The notes under the pieces are model-generated. The model saw nothing but the letters and a program-made list of their open reading frames with translations. It was not told the origin of the DNA and searched no databases. The translations under genes and the position numbers were made by a program. Positions 1-9,103 of a stretch of DNA of 64,000 nt are shown here, piece by piece. This DNA is from Verrucomicrobiota bacterium (GTDB lineage: Bacteria > Verrucomicrobiota > Verrucomicrobiia > Chthoniobacterales > JAFAMB01), in the NCBI GenBank assembly GCA_019247695.1, contig JAFBAP010000152.1:1-64000 (forward strand). The letters are read 5' to 3'. Numbering within the stretch: the first letter of the stretch is position 1; every line of letters starts with the position of its first letter.

Positions 1-97
1 CTGAAGGGCCGGCAGAAGGTGTCGCTCGCATTTTCGGCCGCCCCTTCGGGGCTAAAACCGGCTCAACCATCCTGAGAAGGGGTGTTAGCCGCAATCA
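1..97. repeat. partial copy of the composite intergenic repeat
   Basis: The first bases carry the CTGAAGGG..GGCAGAAGG module and the CCGCCCCTTCGGGGCTAAAACCGG module seen again near 13.4, 22.9, 26.9, 38.7, 39.2 and 51.2 kb. The copy is cut by the window edge. From 98 to 280 I see no gene or further recognisable element. Confidence 0.6.
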
Positions 98-280
98 CCC
101 CTCGGGCGCCCCGCGTCTCCTAGCGAGGCCGACCGGCAGCTCACCCGCCCGCTGGCCCAGGCCGCGCGCCTGTCGCAGATCCACTTCTCGGATCACGTCA
201 CCTGCGGGCGCCCGCGTTTTTCAGCTTCAAGGGGGCGGGGCTGCTATGGGCCGGGCGGACAACCGGCAAGAAACGGGCGA

Positions 281-973
281 TCAGGCTTGCTCGCCGGTCA
301 AATGCCCCAGCAATCTCCACAACACGGGCCACACGGTCTTGGCAGCCTCCGGCGTTTGCGTCACGATCGCCGGTGGCTTTTGTTGAAACGGTTTGCCCGC
401 CTCGATCTCATGGGCGGCGTTCTCGACCAGTGCTTGTACGCTCCGGGGCGTAGCTTCCAGATGGAACTGCAACCCGACGGCCGGTCCGAGCTGGAAGGCC
501 TGATTGGGGGTGAGGTCCGTCTCGGCCAGTCGCGTCGCGTCCTTGGGCAGGTCGAACGTTTCTCCATGCCAGTGAAGCGGCGTGAATGTCTCGGGCAACC
601 GCGCCCCTACGCCCTCGGTGGTGACGCGACGTACGGGGAACCAGCCGATTTCTTTGTGCAACGCCCTATAGACTCGTGCGCCCGTCGCGCTCGCGATCAG
701 CTGCGCGCCCAGGCAGACGCCGAGGACGGCCCGCCCCAGCTCCATCGCCCTTCGGACCAATCGCTTCTCCTCCCTTAACCAGGGGTACTCGCCTTCGTCA
801 TTGACGCTCATGGGACCGCCCATCAGCACGAGCAGGTCAAATGCTGCCGGGTCGGGCAACGCGTCGCCCCGGTAAAGGTGTGAGCCGATGATGGTATGCC
901 CGGTTTCCCTCGCCCAATCTTCAATGGCCGCGGGCCCTTCGAAGCTTACGTGCTGCAGGTAGTGAATGCGCAT
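281..973 (-). CDS. class I glutamine amidotransferase domain protein
   Basis: This 230-residue protein is a stand-alone class I glutamine amidotransferase (GuaA/GATase1 fold). Such enzymes hydrolyse glutamine, or act as gamma-glutamyl peptidases, in the cytoplasm. The nucleophile elbow GVCLGAQL places Cys87, and the QFHLEATP segment supplies His171 and Glu173, so the triad looks complete. The MGGPMSV loop at about residues 51-57 is the oxyanion-strand region. Length fits the stand-alone family, which lacks a synthetase domain. The ATG start is the only one that keeps the first beta-strand. It stands alone, and no synthetase partner is adjacent, so the acceptor is unknown. Confidence 0.85.
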   Translation of the reverse strand: MRIHYLQHVSFEGPAAIEDWARETGHTIIGSHLYRGDALPDPAAFDLLVLMGGPMSVNDEGEYPWLREEKRLVRRAMELGRAVLGVCLGAQLIASATGARVYRALHKEIGWFPVRRVTTEGVGARLPETFTPLHWHGETFDLPKDATRLAETDLTPNQAFQLGPAVGLQFHLEATPRSVQALVENAAHEIEAGKPFQQKPPAIVTQTPEAAKTVWPVLWRLLGHLTGEQA

Positions 974-1370
974 GGGGGTGATTGCTGCTCGTGACGGTGG
1001 ATAAGCCGATCTTACTTTTTAACGGCCGGGCCTCCCGCGCCATTACTCAAGAGGGGTAAACGTTGCGGCCGGCTTGGCGCAAGAGCAAGATTGCCTCAAT
1101 GCCCGGCCGGATCGGCATCGAGGTCAAAAGCTTGCGCGCCGGCGGTGGCCGGCGGCCCCCGACGGCTTAGGCCGGCACGGACTATCCTGCCGCGGCAGCC
1201 CGCGGCGACGCCTTGCCTTCCCTGACGATCGCCGTTTCATAGCGCTCGCCGGCAGGCGTAAAGACGTGCAAGCAATTGAGGTCATCTGCGTGGGACGGCG
1301 CAAGAAGAGCAAAACCGGCGAGCACAAGGGATACTCCGTGATCCCGCGGACGTGCCGGTTTGCCAAGCGC
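974..1370. other. gene-free stretch
   Basis: Open frames here run through both strands but none has recognisable sequence or a credible ribosome site. The forward frame from 1074 overlaps the 3' end of the pentapeptide gene and looks like its shadow. I see no repeat or terminator. Confidence 0.4.
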
Positions 1371-2399
1371 TTACCGAGCAACCGGCCTAATGAGTCGCCG
1401 CAGTTCTTCCACTTTGGCTTCCGCCGGGGCAATAATGTTTTCTCGGATCGAAGCAATCACTTTATCCGTATCCTCATACTCGTACGTGTCTTCGACCACG
1501 GACCGGTGCAGCCGGATCTCGTCCAGCATGCCGTATTCGTGCTCAGACTTCCTGATCATCAAACGCACGGCGACTGCGGGAAAGGCCGGGACAACGGCCT
1601 GAAGCTCCTGAAGCACGCTCCGGGCGTCGGTTAGGTCTGCGATCACAAACCGGGCCATGCTTGCCAAGGTCTTGATCGTCCCGAGGGTCGCCTGATTGGG
1701 TAAAGGCGGAAAGTCGAACAGGATCGGAAGGTAATCGTGCTTGCGAAGCGCCTCCCGAAGGGTGTCGAGGACCGGTTTCCGTTCCTCAGAAAAGCGGCCC
1801 AGGATTAACACCGCTTTGGAGGTGATCGTGTCGATCACCTCACGGATCTCTTGGTTGTTTAGCAGCAGATGAATAAATTGGGCGACCTTGATGTTGTCGA
1901 CGGTGATGACCGGTTCGTCGTGGTCCGTTATGATGAAGTTCTGCTGCTTTGTAAGCTCATTCACCTTTATGCCCCACACCGAGACACCGTAGACGGAACT
2001 TCCGGTGAGCATCGCACCGGCAAGGTCGGTGCTGATTAATTGAGCCCGGACGAGGTCCGCGTGGCTAAGGTTTGCCCCGCGGAGGTTCGTCTCAGTGAGG
2101 TCTGCCTGGCGGAGGTTTGCCCCGTGGAGGTCCGCGTCGCTGAGGTTTGCCCTGAAAAGATCCGCCCTGAAGAGGTCCGTCCCGCGGAGGGTTGCGCCGC
2201 TGAGGTTTGCCCCGCGGAGGTCCGCGTCGCTGAGGTTTGCCCCACGAAGGCCCGCCCTGCTAAGGTCTGCCTCGCGGAGGTCCGCAAAGCGGAGGTTTGC
2301 CCCGCACAGGTCCGGATGGATTGCGGGCTGTTTCCCTCGCCACCGGTTCCAGGCGGCTACGCCCTGCCGGAGGATCCTAAGCTGTTCTTCGTTGACCAT
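1371..2399 (-). CDS. pentapeptide-repeat protein with TIR-like C-terminal domain
   Basis: The N-terminus (MVNEEQLRILRQG...) leads into about 100 residues of A(D/N)LxX pentapeptide repeats, predicted to form a right-handed quadrilateral beta-helix used for protein-protein contact. After a short linker, the last 160 residues form an alpha/beta domain starting VLILGRFSEER and including ARFVIADLTD and LQELQAVVP. This resembles the TIR/nucleotide-binding-like domain found behind pentapeptide repeats in many cyanobacterial and soil-bacterial proteins. I chose the start at 2399 because family members begin at this M-x-NEEQ segment; in-frame GTG and ATG codons lie up to 2492. The repeat-rich complementary strand gives long spurious ORFs. 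Role unknown; a sensor or effector in signalling or immunity is inference. Confidence 0.75.
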   Translation of the reverse strand: MVNEEQLRILRQGVAAWNRWRGKQPAIHPDLCGANLRFADLREADLSRAGLRGANLSDADLRGANLSGATLRGTDLFRADLFRANLSDADLHGANLRQADLTETNLRGANLSHADLVRAQLISTDLAGAMLTGSSVYGVSVWGIKVNELTKQQNFIITDHDEPVITVDNIKVAQFIHLLLNNQEIREVIDTITSKAVLILGRFSEERKPVLDTLREALRKHDYLPILFDFPPLPNQATLGTIKTLASMARFVIADLTDARSVLQELQAVVPAFPAVAVRLMIRKSEHEYGMLDEIRLHRSVVEDTYEYEDTDKVIASIRENIIAPAEAKVEELRRLIRPVAR

Positions 2400-2550
2400 A
2401 GCGCAAACCGAAGGGTCTGCCGAGGCGGTCATAACACTTCCCGCCCCCGACATCGAGCATACCGCAATGCTTTTACTGGGTGATTGATTCACTTGGCAAT
2501 GGGTGCACCACCTGGTCTAAGGTCTGGAAGTTGGACCTGCGAGGCGCGTC

Positions 2551-3195
2551 ATGAAGCCCTTTTCACTTCTTGTCCTGGCATTTGTCACGCCTGCGTTGGG
2601 CCAGTTGAAGTGGGATCAAACCATCCAAACCTTTGCGGCGAAACCGCTGGACAGGCAGGTGATCGCTCATTACCGCTTCACGAACGCCGGAAACTCGGTG
2701 GTCACGATTCGTGAGGTCCGGACTTCCTGCGGTTGCACCACCGCGGCTTTGGGAAAAAGGCAATACTCGCCTGGGGAATCGGGAGAGATCGAGGCGAGAT
2801 TCCAGTTCGCGGGACGCATTGGACACCAGGAAAAGTGGATCTACATCACCACGGACGTAAAATCTGATGACCTGACGCTGTTGCGGCTGGCGGTGGACAT
2901 CCCCCCGGCGATCACGATTGACCCGGAATTCCTGATGTGGCGGGTCGGCGACCCACCCGAGCCCAAGGTGTTTCGGATTGCGGTTGCGGACGAATTCCCG
3001 GTTGCAATCGTTTCGGTGCAATCGGATGACCCGGCGGTGAAACTGGAGGTTCGCGAGACCCGTCCAGGCAAAGCGCTCGAAGTGAAAGTCACGCCGCCCC
3101 CGACCACCAGGCCGGAGAGCGCCACCCTTGTTATTCGGACGGATTATCCGCCGGAAAATCCGGACGTTCATTACGCCTTCGTGCGGGTGGAATAA
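2551..3195 (+). CDS. DUF1573 domain protein, exported
   Basis: The protein has 214 residues with an N-terminal signal peptide (about 1-17, ending PALG) followed by a DUF1573 immunoglobulin-like beta domain. The family hallmark TSCGCTTA is at Cys60/Cys62, followed by a PGESGEIEARF strand. DUF1573 proteins are common in Bacteroidetes, Planctomycetes and Verrucomicrobia and lie in the periplasm or on the surface; no reaction is known. A GAGG ribosome site lies six bases before the ATG. The gene converges on the Liv operon end 72 bp downstream and appears monocistronic. Confidence 0.85.
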   Translation: MKPFSLLVLAFVTPALGQLKWDQTIQTFAAKPLDRQVIAHYRFTNAGNSVVTIREVRTSCGCTTAALGKRQYSPGESGEIEARFQFAGRIGHQEKWIYITTDVKSDDLTLLRLAVDIPPAITIDPEFLMWRVGDPPEPKVFRIAVADEFPVAIVSVQSDDPAVKLEVRETRPGKALEVKVTPPPTTRPESATLVIRTDYPPENPDVHYAFVRVE

Positions 3196-3267
3196 TCGCA
3201 ATGGCATGTACACCCCGCCGGCTCGGGACGTGATTTTCCGCAACAGATCCGAGTGACGTTGCGCCCC

Positions 3268-4017
3268 TCACGGATCGCCGCGGCCGGTCATTCTCGTCCC
3301 GCGAGCCTGCCCTAAGTAGAGCTCATGTATCAGGCGATCGTCCTTCAGTGCCGCGATCGGACCGGAGGCGACAATCTCGCCGTGCTGCAACAGGTAGCCG
3401 CGTTCAGCAACCGCAAGCGCAAGCCCGGCGTTTTGCTCAACCAGCAGAACCGCGGCGGAAAATTTCTCACGGACATCCATGATCACGGAACGCACTTCTC
3501 TGACCAGTAACGGGGACAGGCCAAGCGAAGGTTCGTCGAGCAACAGAACCTGGGGACGCGCCATAAGTCCGCGCGCAATCGCCAACATCTGTTGCTGCCC
3601 CCCGCTGAGCTCCCCGCCCCGGGCGTGGCGCTTGGTGGCGAGGACTTGAAAGTAAGTTTCCATGAGCCGGATGTCGGCTTCGATCGCGTCCCGGTCTTTG
3701 CGGATATAAGCGCCAAGGCGCAAATTTTCTTGCACCGTCAGATCGGCAAAAATTCGCCGTCCTTCAGGGACCATCACCACGCCCATGCTGGCCATCCGGT
3801 CAGCCGGCACGCCGGTGACATCGCGACCATTCCAGCGAACGGTCCCTTTCCTCGGCCTCAGCAATCCGGCAATGGCCCGCAGCAGCGTCGATTTGCCCGC
3901 CCCGTTAGGACCGAGAATGGTAACGATCTCCTGCCGGCCGACGTTCAGCGATACGTCGCTGCTCACCACGACAGGACCGTAAGCCGTTCGCAGACGCTCG
4001 ACTTCCAGCGGCATCAT
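3268..4017 (-). CDS. livF: branched-chain amino acid ABC transporter ATPase LivF-type
   Basis: This is the second ATPase of a Liv/HAAT importer. Walker A is GPNGAGKST at residues 36-44, the signature is LSGGQQQ, Walker B is VLLLDEPSLG, and the H-loop region follows VLLVEQNAG. At 249 residues it is slightly longer than Escherichia coli LivF (237). The start overlaps the livG stop by four bases (ATGA), so translation is likely coupled. It ends the five-gene operon. The real substrate may be branched-chain amino acids, amides or urea; the sequence cannot tell. Confidence 0.9.
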   Translation of the reverse strand: MMPLEVERLRTAYGPVVVSSDVSLNVGRQEIVTILGPNGAGKSTLLRAIAGLLRPRKGTVRWNGRDVTGVPADRMASMGVVMVPEGRRIFADLTVQENLRLGAYIRKDRDAIEADIRLMETYFQVLATKRHARGGELSGGQQQMLAIARGLMARPQVLLLDEPSLGLSPLLVREVRSVIMDVREKFSAAVLLVEQNAGLALAVAERGYLLQHGEIVASGPIAALKDDRLIHELYLGQARGTRMTGRGDP

Positions 4018-4739
4018 AGGTCGCTTCCGAGGTAAACCTCCCTGACTTTGGGATCGTTCAGGACCAGTTTCGGTGGGCCTTCAGCGATTTTGGTGCCGAA
4101 ATTCAGTACGACGAGGCGCTCGCATAAGGCGCTCATTAAAAACATGTCGTGATCGATCAGGCACACGCCGATCCCTAACTTCGGCAACCGAAACACCAAT
4201 TCCATCAAGTCGTCCGCCTCGCTGTGGCTCAAACCGGCTGCCGGCTCGTCGAGCAGCAGCAGGGACGGATTCACCCCTAAAGCCAGCGCCACTCCGAGGC
4301 GGCGAAGGTTCCCAAAGGGCATGGCTCCCGCAATTTCGTCGCCGCGGTCGGCGAGACCCACGAAATGAAGAAGTTTGTCCGGAGAACCCCATTCTGCCCT
4401 CGTTGTTTCATGGTCACCGCGCGCGCGCTCGCACGCGATTCGCACGTTCTCGCGAACGGACAATCCTGGGAATGACATCGCCTGTTGAAACGTTCGCACC
4501 AGTCCCCATCGCGCTATTTGGTAGGCGGGCCGGCCGGTAATGTCTTTGCCCTGCCACATCACGCGGCCGGACGTCGGCTTATGCACGCCGGTAATAACGT
4601 TGAACAGCGTCGTCTTGCCGGATCCGTTCGGCCCGATGATGCCGACGATTTTGTCTGCCTCGATCGAGAGGTCTATCCCGGCTAAGGCGATCACGCCACC
4701 GAAGGTTTTGCGCAATCCGGAAATTTCAAGCGCTGGCAT
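4014..4739 (-). CDS. livG: branched-chain amino acid ABC transporter ATPase LivG-type
   Basis: This is a 241-residue ATPase with Walker A GPNGSGKTT near residue 36, Walker B LLLLDEPAAG and the LivG-style degenerate signature FGNLRRLGVA in place of LSGGQ. LivG ATPases pair with LivF on the cytoplasmic side of LivHM. It lies 16 bp after livM and overlaps livF by four bases, so the proteins are probably made in equal amounts. Confidence 0.9.
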   Translation of the reverse strand: MPALEISGLRKTFGGVIALAGIDLSIEADKIVGIIGPNGSGKTTLFNVITGVHKPTSGRVMWQGKDITGRPAYQIARWGLVRTFQQAMSFPGLSVRENVRIACERARGDHETTRAEWGSPDKLLHFVGLADRGDEIAGAMPFGNLRRLGVALALGVNPSLLLLDEPAAGLSHSEADDLMELVFRLPKLGIGVCLIDHDMFLMSALCERLVVLNFGTKIAEGPPKLVLNDPKVREVYLGSDL

Positions 4740-4755
4740 AATGTTTGCCGTTCCT

Positions 4756-5817
4756 TTAAGGCCGTCGTTTCGACGTGAGCCAGCGATAGATGTTTAGGCA
4801 TCCGGCACTCACTCCCCCGGGGAGCAGCAGGATAACGGCGAGGAGAGCCACGCCGTAAGCGATTCTGGAATCAATCGGGTTCAGATTCAGGATTTCGGGA
4901 AGAAAACTCACGATGACGGCCCCGGCCAACGGCCCATAGAGCAGCCGGGATCCCCCCAGCATGACCATCAACGCAAGGTAAAGGCTCGGAAACGGGCCGT
5001 AAAGGCTCGGTGAGATATGGCGGAGGTAGTAGGCCTGGAGGATGCCGGCCACCCCCGCAAAAGCGCCGCTGACCATCAGCGCGCCGATCTTGTGCAGGTT
5101 TGTGTTGATGCCCACGGCGCGCGCGAGCGTTTCATTCTCCCGGAGCGCCCGGAGCGTCCGGCCGTACGAGGAGTTCACCAGTAAATGGGTGGCCAGAAGA
5201 CAGATGATCAGCACCACGACAACGAGGTAATAGGTGTTCAGCAGTTTATTGAAGTTAAGGCCAAAGGCTGAACCGATGGATCCTACATCAAGACCGGTCG
5301 CGCCGCCGGTGAACTGGCCTCCATTCGTGAGCGCGATGTTCAGTAAGGCGCAGAAGCAGAACGTAATGATGATGTAATGTTGCCCGCTTACCCGTAGGGA
5401 GGGTAACCCGACCAGGCCGGCAACAACCGCCGAGACCAAGGCAGAACAAGGCAGCGCCACCCAGAAACCAATTCCGAGCTTTCCCGCCAGGATTCCAGCG
5501 GTGTACGCCCCAATCCCCATCAACGCGGCGTGTCCGACGGACATGATGCCGGCCTGGCCGAACTGGAAGCCTAAACCGTACAACGCGACGGCCGTGAATC
5601 CGGTGGTGATGGCCAGTGACAAAAACCGGTAACCCGGGTTCATCGACGGGAAACCGACCAGAAATCCGGCGACCACGACTGCGGTGACTATCTCTGCCAG
5701 AGTGGACCGCCCGCCATGGTGCGTTTTGCCGGCGCGACGCACCACTTCCGGCCGGTCCGGCGCGGCGTCCTGGGCCGGACCGATCGGTGCGTTCGGCTTC
5801 GACGGGCTATCCTTCAT
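4756..5817 (-). CDS. livM: branched-chain amino acid ABC transporter permease LivM-type
   Basis: This 353-residue integral membrane permease has about nine to ten hydrophobic segments and the EAA-like loop around GRTLRALRENETLARAVG that docks the ATPases. I place the start at the ATG at 5817: an AAGGAGAG ribosome site sits just upstream, and the upstream ATG at 5880 would overlap livH in a different frame. The first 50 residues are a polar, cytoplasmic extension. It lies 31 bp after livH in the same operon. Confidence 0.88.
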   Translation of the reverse strand: MKDSPSKPNAPIGPAQDAAPDRPEVVRRAGKTHHGGRSTLAEIVTAVVVAGFLVGFPSMNPGYRFLSLAITTGFTAVALYGLGFQFGQAGIMSVGHAALMGIGAYTAGILAGKLGIGFWVALPCSALVSAVVAGLVGLPSLRVSGQHYIIITFCFCALLNIALTNGGQFTGGATGLDVGSIGSAFGLNFNKLLNTYYLVVVVLIICLLATHLLVNSSYGRTLRALRENETLARAVGINTNLHKIGALMVSGAFAGVAGILQAYYLRHISPSLYGPFPSLYLALMVMLGGSRLLYGPLAGAVIVSFLPEILNLNPIDSRIAYGVALLAVILLLPGGVSAGCLNIYRWLTSKRRP

Positions 5818-5848
5818 CACCCATCTCTCCTTGGGCTCGCGGAATCGA

Positions 5849-6718
5849 TCAAGTTGCTCGGGGGCCCAGTGTCCCGCCAAGAAGCCCCTGGGGACGCACG
5901 ATGAGAATCACGATCATCACAACCAGCGAGTAGGCGTCGGTCCACTCCGGGTAACCGTACTGCGCGCTTAGACCATCGACCAAGCCCAAAATCAGACCGC
6001 CCAGGACCGCACCGCCGACGTTTCCGAGCCCGCCGATGAGAGAAACCGCGAATCCGCGGATGATGACAACGCTTCCCGTAAACGGCGTGATCGGAAACAA
6101 CGCAATCATGAGTGCGCCCCCTAAGCCCGCCAGGACACTGCCGTAGACGAAGACGCCGGTCACATAACGCCTGACCGGGATGCCCATCAGCGCAGCCGTA
6201 TCCGGGTCAGCAATACTCGCCTTCAAGGCCATCCCGTAACGGCTGCGCGATATGGCGAGGTAGGTAATGGCGACCACGATGACGGTTATTCCTACAACCA
6301 CAGCGCGCATGGCGATGATGTCAACCCCTCCTACCATCCAGACGCCGCTGATCGGGTCGGGAATGGTTTTCTGGACTTCGTTGAACAGACGAATGACAAC
6401 GTGCTGAAGAATCACACTTAAGCCGATCGACATGATGAATCCGTTCATCGGCCGGTCCAAAGTAAACCGGAACAAGCCCCGTTCGGCCGCAAACCCGAGC
6501 GCGCCGACCAGAATCATCGCTCCCACCAGCGCCACAAAAAAGTTTAAGCCCGAAACGACCAGAAACCAGGTAACCATCCCGCCGACCATCAGGAATTCGC
6601 CGTGCGCAAAATTGACGATCCCGGCCAGGCCAAAGATCAACGTAATCCCAATCCCGATCAAGATGGTGACGCTGGCCACCGAAAGACTGTTAACCAATTG
6701 CTGGATGAAGATCTGCAT
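5849..6718 (-). CDS. livH: branched-chain amino acid ABC transporter permease LivH-type
   Basis: This 289-residue permease has about eight membrane helices and the family motif LAGIVNFAHGEFLMVGG near residue 30, typical of LivH/UrtB. The EAA-like loop is RYGMALKASIADPDTAALMG. It partners LivM to form the channel. The gene lies 44 bp downstream of the binding-protein gene. Confidence 0.9.
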   Translation of the reverse strand: MQIFIQQLVNSLSVASVTILIGIGITLIFGLAGIVNFAHGEFLMVGGMVTWFLVVSGLNFFVALVGAMILVGALGFAAERGLFRFTLDRPMNGFIMSIGLSVILQHVVIRLFNEVQKTIPDPISGVWMVGGVDIIAMRAVVVGITVIVVAITYLAISRSRYGMALKASIADPDTAALMGIPVRRYVTGVFVYGSVLAGLGGALMIALFPITPFTGSVVIIRGFAVSLIGGLGNVGGAVLGGLILGLVDGLSAQYGYPEWTDAYSLVVMIVILIVRPQGLLGGTLGPRAT

Positions 6719-6762
6719 TCCGCAGGCTCAGAGAAACTCGGGCGACGGCGGGGCTTTTGAGG

Positions 6763-8001
6763 TTAACCGCCCGGATCGCCCGGCGGCGGTGCGGGCGGGG
6801 GCTGTTGCACCGCCGTCTTGAATTGATCCGAGGTATCCGGCTGGACCAGGCAGACCTCGGTGGCGAACGTTACCTGGTGGTGGTCGTTGAAACTCAGGGG
6901 AACCGGTGATACCACACCCTGGTATTTCATCTTGAGGATGGCATCCACAACCGCGTCCGGGTTATCGAGCGATCCGACCTGTTCCAGCGCCTTGGCGTAC
7001 ATGAAAAAGTAATCGTAGTAGAGCAGTGAGACCGATGACTGCGGTCCTTTGGCGGCGCCCAGGTCAAAATACTGTTTGAAATAGTCCTGCACCGCGGGAT
7101 AGGGCGACGCGCCCCAGCAAACCGGAACGCAGCTCAGGGTCACCGGTTTATCCGATTTCAACCGGCGCTCCGCATAGATGCCTGGGTCGACTCCGAACAG
7201 GAAATAAGCGGGCGCCACATCCAACTTCAGCGCTTGGGGAAAGGCGGTCAACGTGGAGTCCCCGTTGTACCAGAAATGGACGATGTCCGGCTTTAGCCCT
7301 TTGATCCGGGTGAGCAACGGGGAAAAATCGGTGGTATCGGGCGGATACTTCACCAGGTCCACTTGTTGTCCGTTTGCCTCCAACGCCTTCACGTAGTGCG
7401 AGGACAGGTATTGGCCGGTAGCATCGTTCCCGACGAACACGACCGAATGCTTCGGCGCCTGAGGCAGCAGTGGGGTCAAAAGCGCCAGAACGCCTTTGGC
7501 GGTGCTGCCGCTGCGCTGCCATTCCTGAGGCTCCGTCTGGAAAGTGTAGTGGAGCCAGCCTCCCGGCGCCACCGCCTTGTCGTCCAGCACGGCCCCCAGG
7601 GAACTATTACCGGAAAACTGGAGAACTTTCGACGCCCCCGTGATCTTTGCCATAGAGATCGAAAAATCATGCGTTTCGGTGCCCCAGATCGCTTTGACCC
7701 CGACGTCGTCAACCAGTTCCCGGGCGGCCGCGATCGTCACATTTACGTCAGTGCGATTGTCACGAATGTAGAGATTGATTTTGTAGGTTGCTCCTCCGAT
7801 TTTGACGCCGCCGGCGTCATTAATTTGCTTCGCCGCGAGCTTGGCCGCGGCGACGATCGTGTTTCCGGCAGAGACGAACGATCCGGATTCGGCCGCGACG
7901 ACGCCGATCTTCAGTTCCCGATCCTGCGCGAAGACGGCTTGGGCCGCCAGCGCAATAGACGCGCCAACCGCAAGGGCGACGCCCAGCTTCAGCATTTTCA
8001 T
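6763..8001 (-). CDS. Liv/HAAT-type periplasmic substrate-binding protein
   Basis: The 412-residue protein starts MKMLKLG and has a cleavable signal peptide ending near residue 28 (QAVFAQ). The mature part opens LKIGVVAAESGSFVSAG, the usual opening strand of type I Liv/amide binding proteins, followed by ARELVDDVGVKAIWG. I use the ATG at 8001 because GAAGGA lies six bases upstream; longer in-frame starts to 8106 add an implausible arginine-rich leader. The tail is proline-rich (QQPPPAPPPG), which is unusual. It is the first gene of the importer operon. Ligand identity is not readable from sequence. Confidence 0.88.
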   Translation of the reverse strand: MKMLKLGVALAVGASIALAAQAVFAQDRELKIGVVAAESGSFVSAGNTIVAAAKLAAKQINDAGGVKIGGATYKINLYIRDNRTDVNVTIAAARELVDDVGVKAIWGTETHDFSISMAKITGASKVLQFSGNSSLGAVLDDKAVAPGGWLHYTFQTEPQEWQRSGSTAKGVLALLTPLLPQAPKHSVVFVGNDATGQYLSSHYVKALEANGQQVDLVKYPPDTTDFSPLLTRIKGLKPDIVHFWYNGDSTLTAFPQALKLDVAPAYFLFGVDPGIYAERRLKSDKPVTLSCVPVCWGASPYPAVQDYFKQYFDLGAAKGPQSSVSLLYYDYFFMYAKALEQVGSLDNPDAVVDAILKMKYQGVVSPVPLSFNDHHQVTFATEVCLVQPDTSDQFKTAVQQPPPAPPPGDPGG

Positions 8002-8176
8002 GGGCATTCCTTCAGATGTTTTTGGGGGGGAAATGGCTAAGGTTCCAACGGTATGATCGCGCCGCTGACGTGTCAATCCGGCATGTGGCCGGCGCCCCCG
8101 GCGCAACCAGTCGCACCTTCGTCGATCAACAACTCTTTAGGCTCCGCCTTGCCATTTTGCACCAAATGATGGCAGA

Positions 8177-9103
8177 ATGTCATCCCGGAAAGGCTCGCAG
8201 GGTGTGCGTCTATCCAACGGTAAAAGCTTCTGCAAGCTGGTTTTGCACAGTGCCGGGTCGTTTGTTTGGCTCGTTTGGATTCCCATTGTTCTGGCGTTAG
8301 ATCCGCAAGAAATCACCGGCCGCTCTGACGCCGAAGTGGTGGGTTACGTGTACGAGATGACCGGCGACTGGCTGCAAAATGGATCACCACTGAAGCAGGG
8401 AGAGGGGGTCTTTGCAGGAGCGAAGATCGCCATCTCACCAGACTCCCTGGCCCAACACCCAAACGACGCTGAAATCATCATCCATCTGGCGAATGGACGG
8501 CACGAGGAGCGGTCGGCAAAAAACCCGGGATCTTTAAGCGTGCCGATTCAGCTCGAGCCTCTCGGAACGAGAGAGCCACCTTTCGACAGGGTGATCAAGG
8601 CGGTGCAATCACTCTTTGTTAAGCAACCTGAGCGCTACATCCCTACCATGACCCGAGGCCAGCGCAGCCAGCCTCTGCAGGAAACGGTGGTCGCGCTGCA
8701 GAATGGCGCCGTCGAACTGACCCCGTTGTTCGAGTCTATCCCAGGGGCAAGATACGTTGTTCGGCTTCGACCGCTGTCGGCGAGCGCGACCTCCCCATCG
8801 CCGAGTGCAAGTAAAACCACGATCGATTGGAATCCGGGCGCGAGGTCAGCAGCCTTGGTTCCTGTCGCCGGCCCCGGCCTGTACCGCGTGAGTATCATCC
8901 ACCCTGACGAGGGGCCGGTCGGCGAGACCTGGCTTTTGGTTTGCAAGCCGGAAAGCTTTCAGGCCGCGGATAACGCCTTCAAAAGCGCTCTTGAGCTTAC
9001 GCGACAGTGGGGACCGAGCGCTTCTGCAGAGGAGAAGCACGCGGTGCTTCGCGCATACCTGGAGCATCTCGCAAACGAACCGCGGAGGGACTGGACTAGA
9101 TGA
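8177..9103 (+). CDS. secreted FecR-like protein of the CHASE2/CHAT operon
   Basis: I do not recognise a named family with confidence. The 308-residue protein has an N-terminal hydrophobic stretch (about 27-41, WLVWIPIVLAL) followed by a segment (VVGYVYEMTGDWLQNG...VFAGAKIAIS) that resembles the FecR-like extracytoplasmic domain seen beside CHASE2 and CHAT genes. The rest has beta-rich sequence and a helical C-terminus. It overlaps the CHASE2 gene by four bases, so the three genes are almost certainly one transcript. An envelope role, feeding a signal to the CHASE2 sensor, is inference. Confidence 0.65.
   Translation: MSSRKGSQGVRLSNGKSFCKLVLHSAGSFVWLVWIPIVLALDPQEITGRSDAEVVGYVYEMTGDWLQNGSPLKQGEGVFAGAKIAISPDSLAQHPNDAEIIIHLANGRHEERSAKNPGSLSVPIQLEPLGTREPPFDRVIKAVQSLFVKQPERYIPTMTRGQRSQPLQETVVALQNGAVELTPLFESIPGARYVVRLRPLSASATSPSPSASKTTIDWNPGARSAALVPVAGPGLYRVSIIHPDEGPVGETWLLVCKPESFQAADNAFKSALELTRQWGPSASAEEKHAVLRAYLEHLANEPRRDWTR

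Noticed and set aside
1074-1634. 186-residue plus-strand ORF
   Set aside because: It overlaps the pentapeptide gene end, has no recognisable domain and no ribosome site.
2036-2483. Long plus- and minus-strand ORFs rich in VCPAEVR or TSARQTS repeats
   Set aside because: They are out-of-frame shadows of the pentapeptide repeats in the minus-strand gene.
3268-8001. Urea transporter (UrtABCDE)
   Set aside because: Gene order is compatible, but the motifs fit the general Liv/HAAT family and no urease genes are visible, so the substrate is left open.
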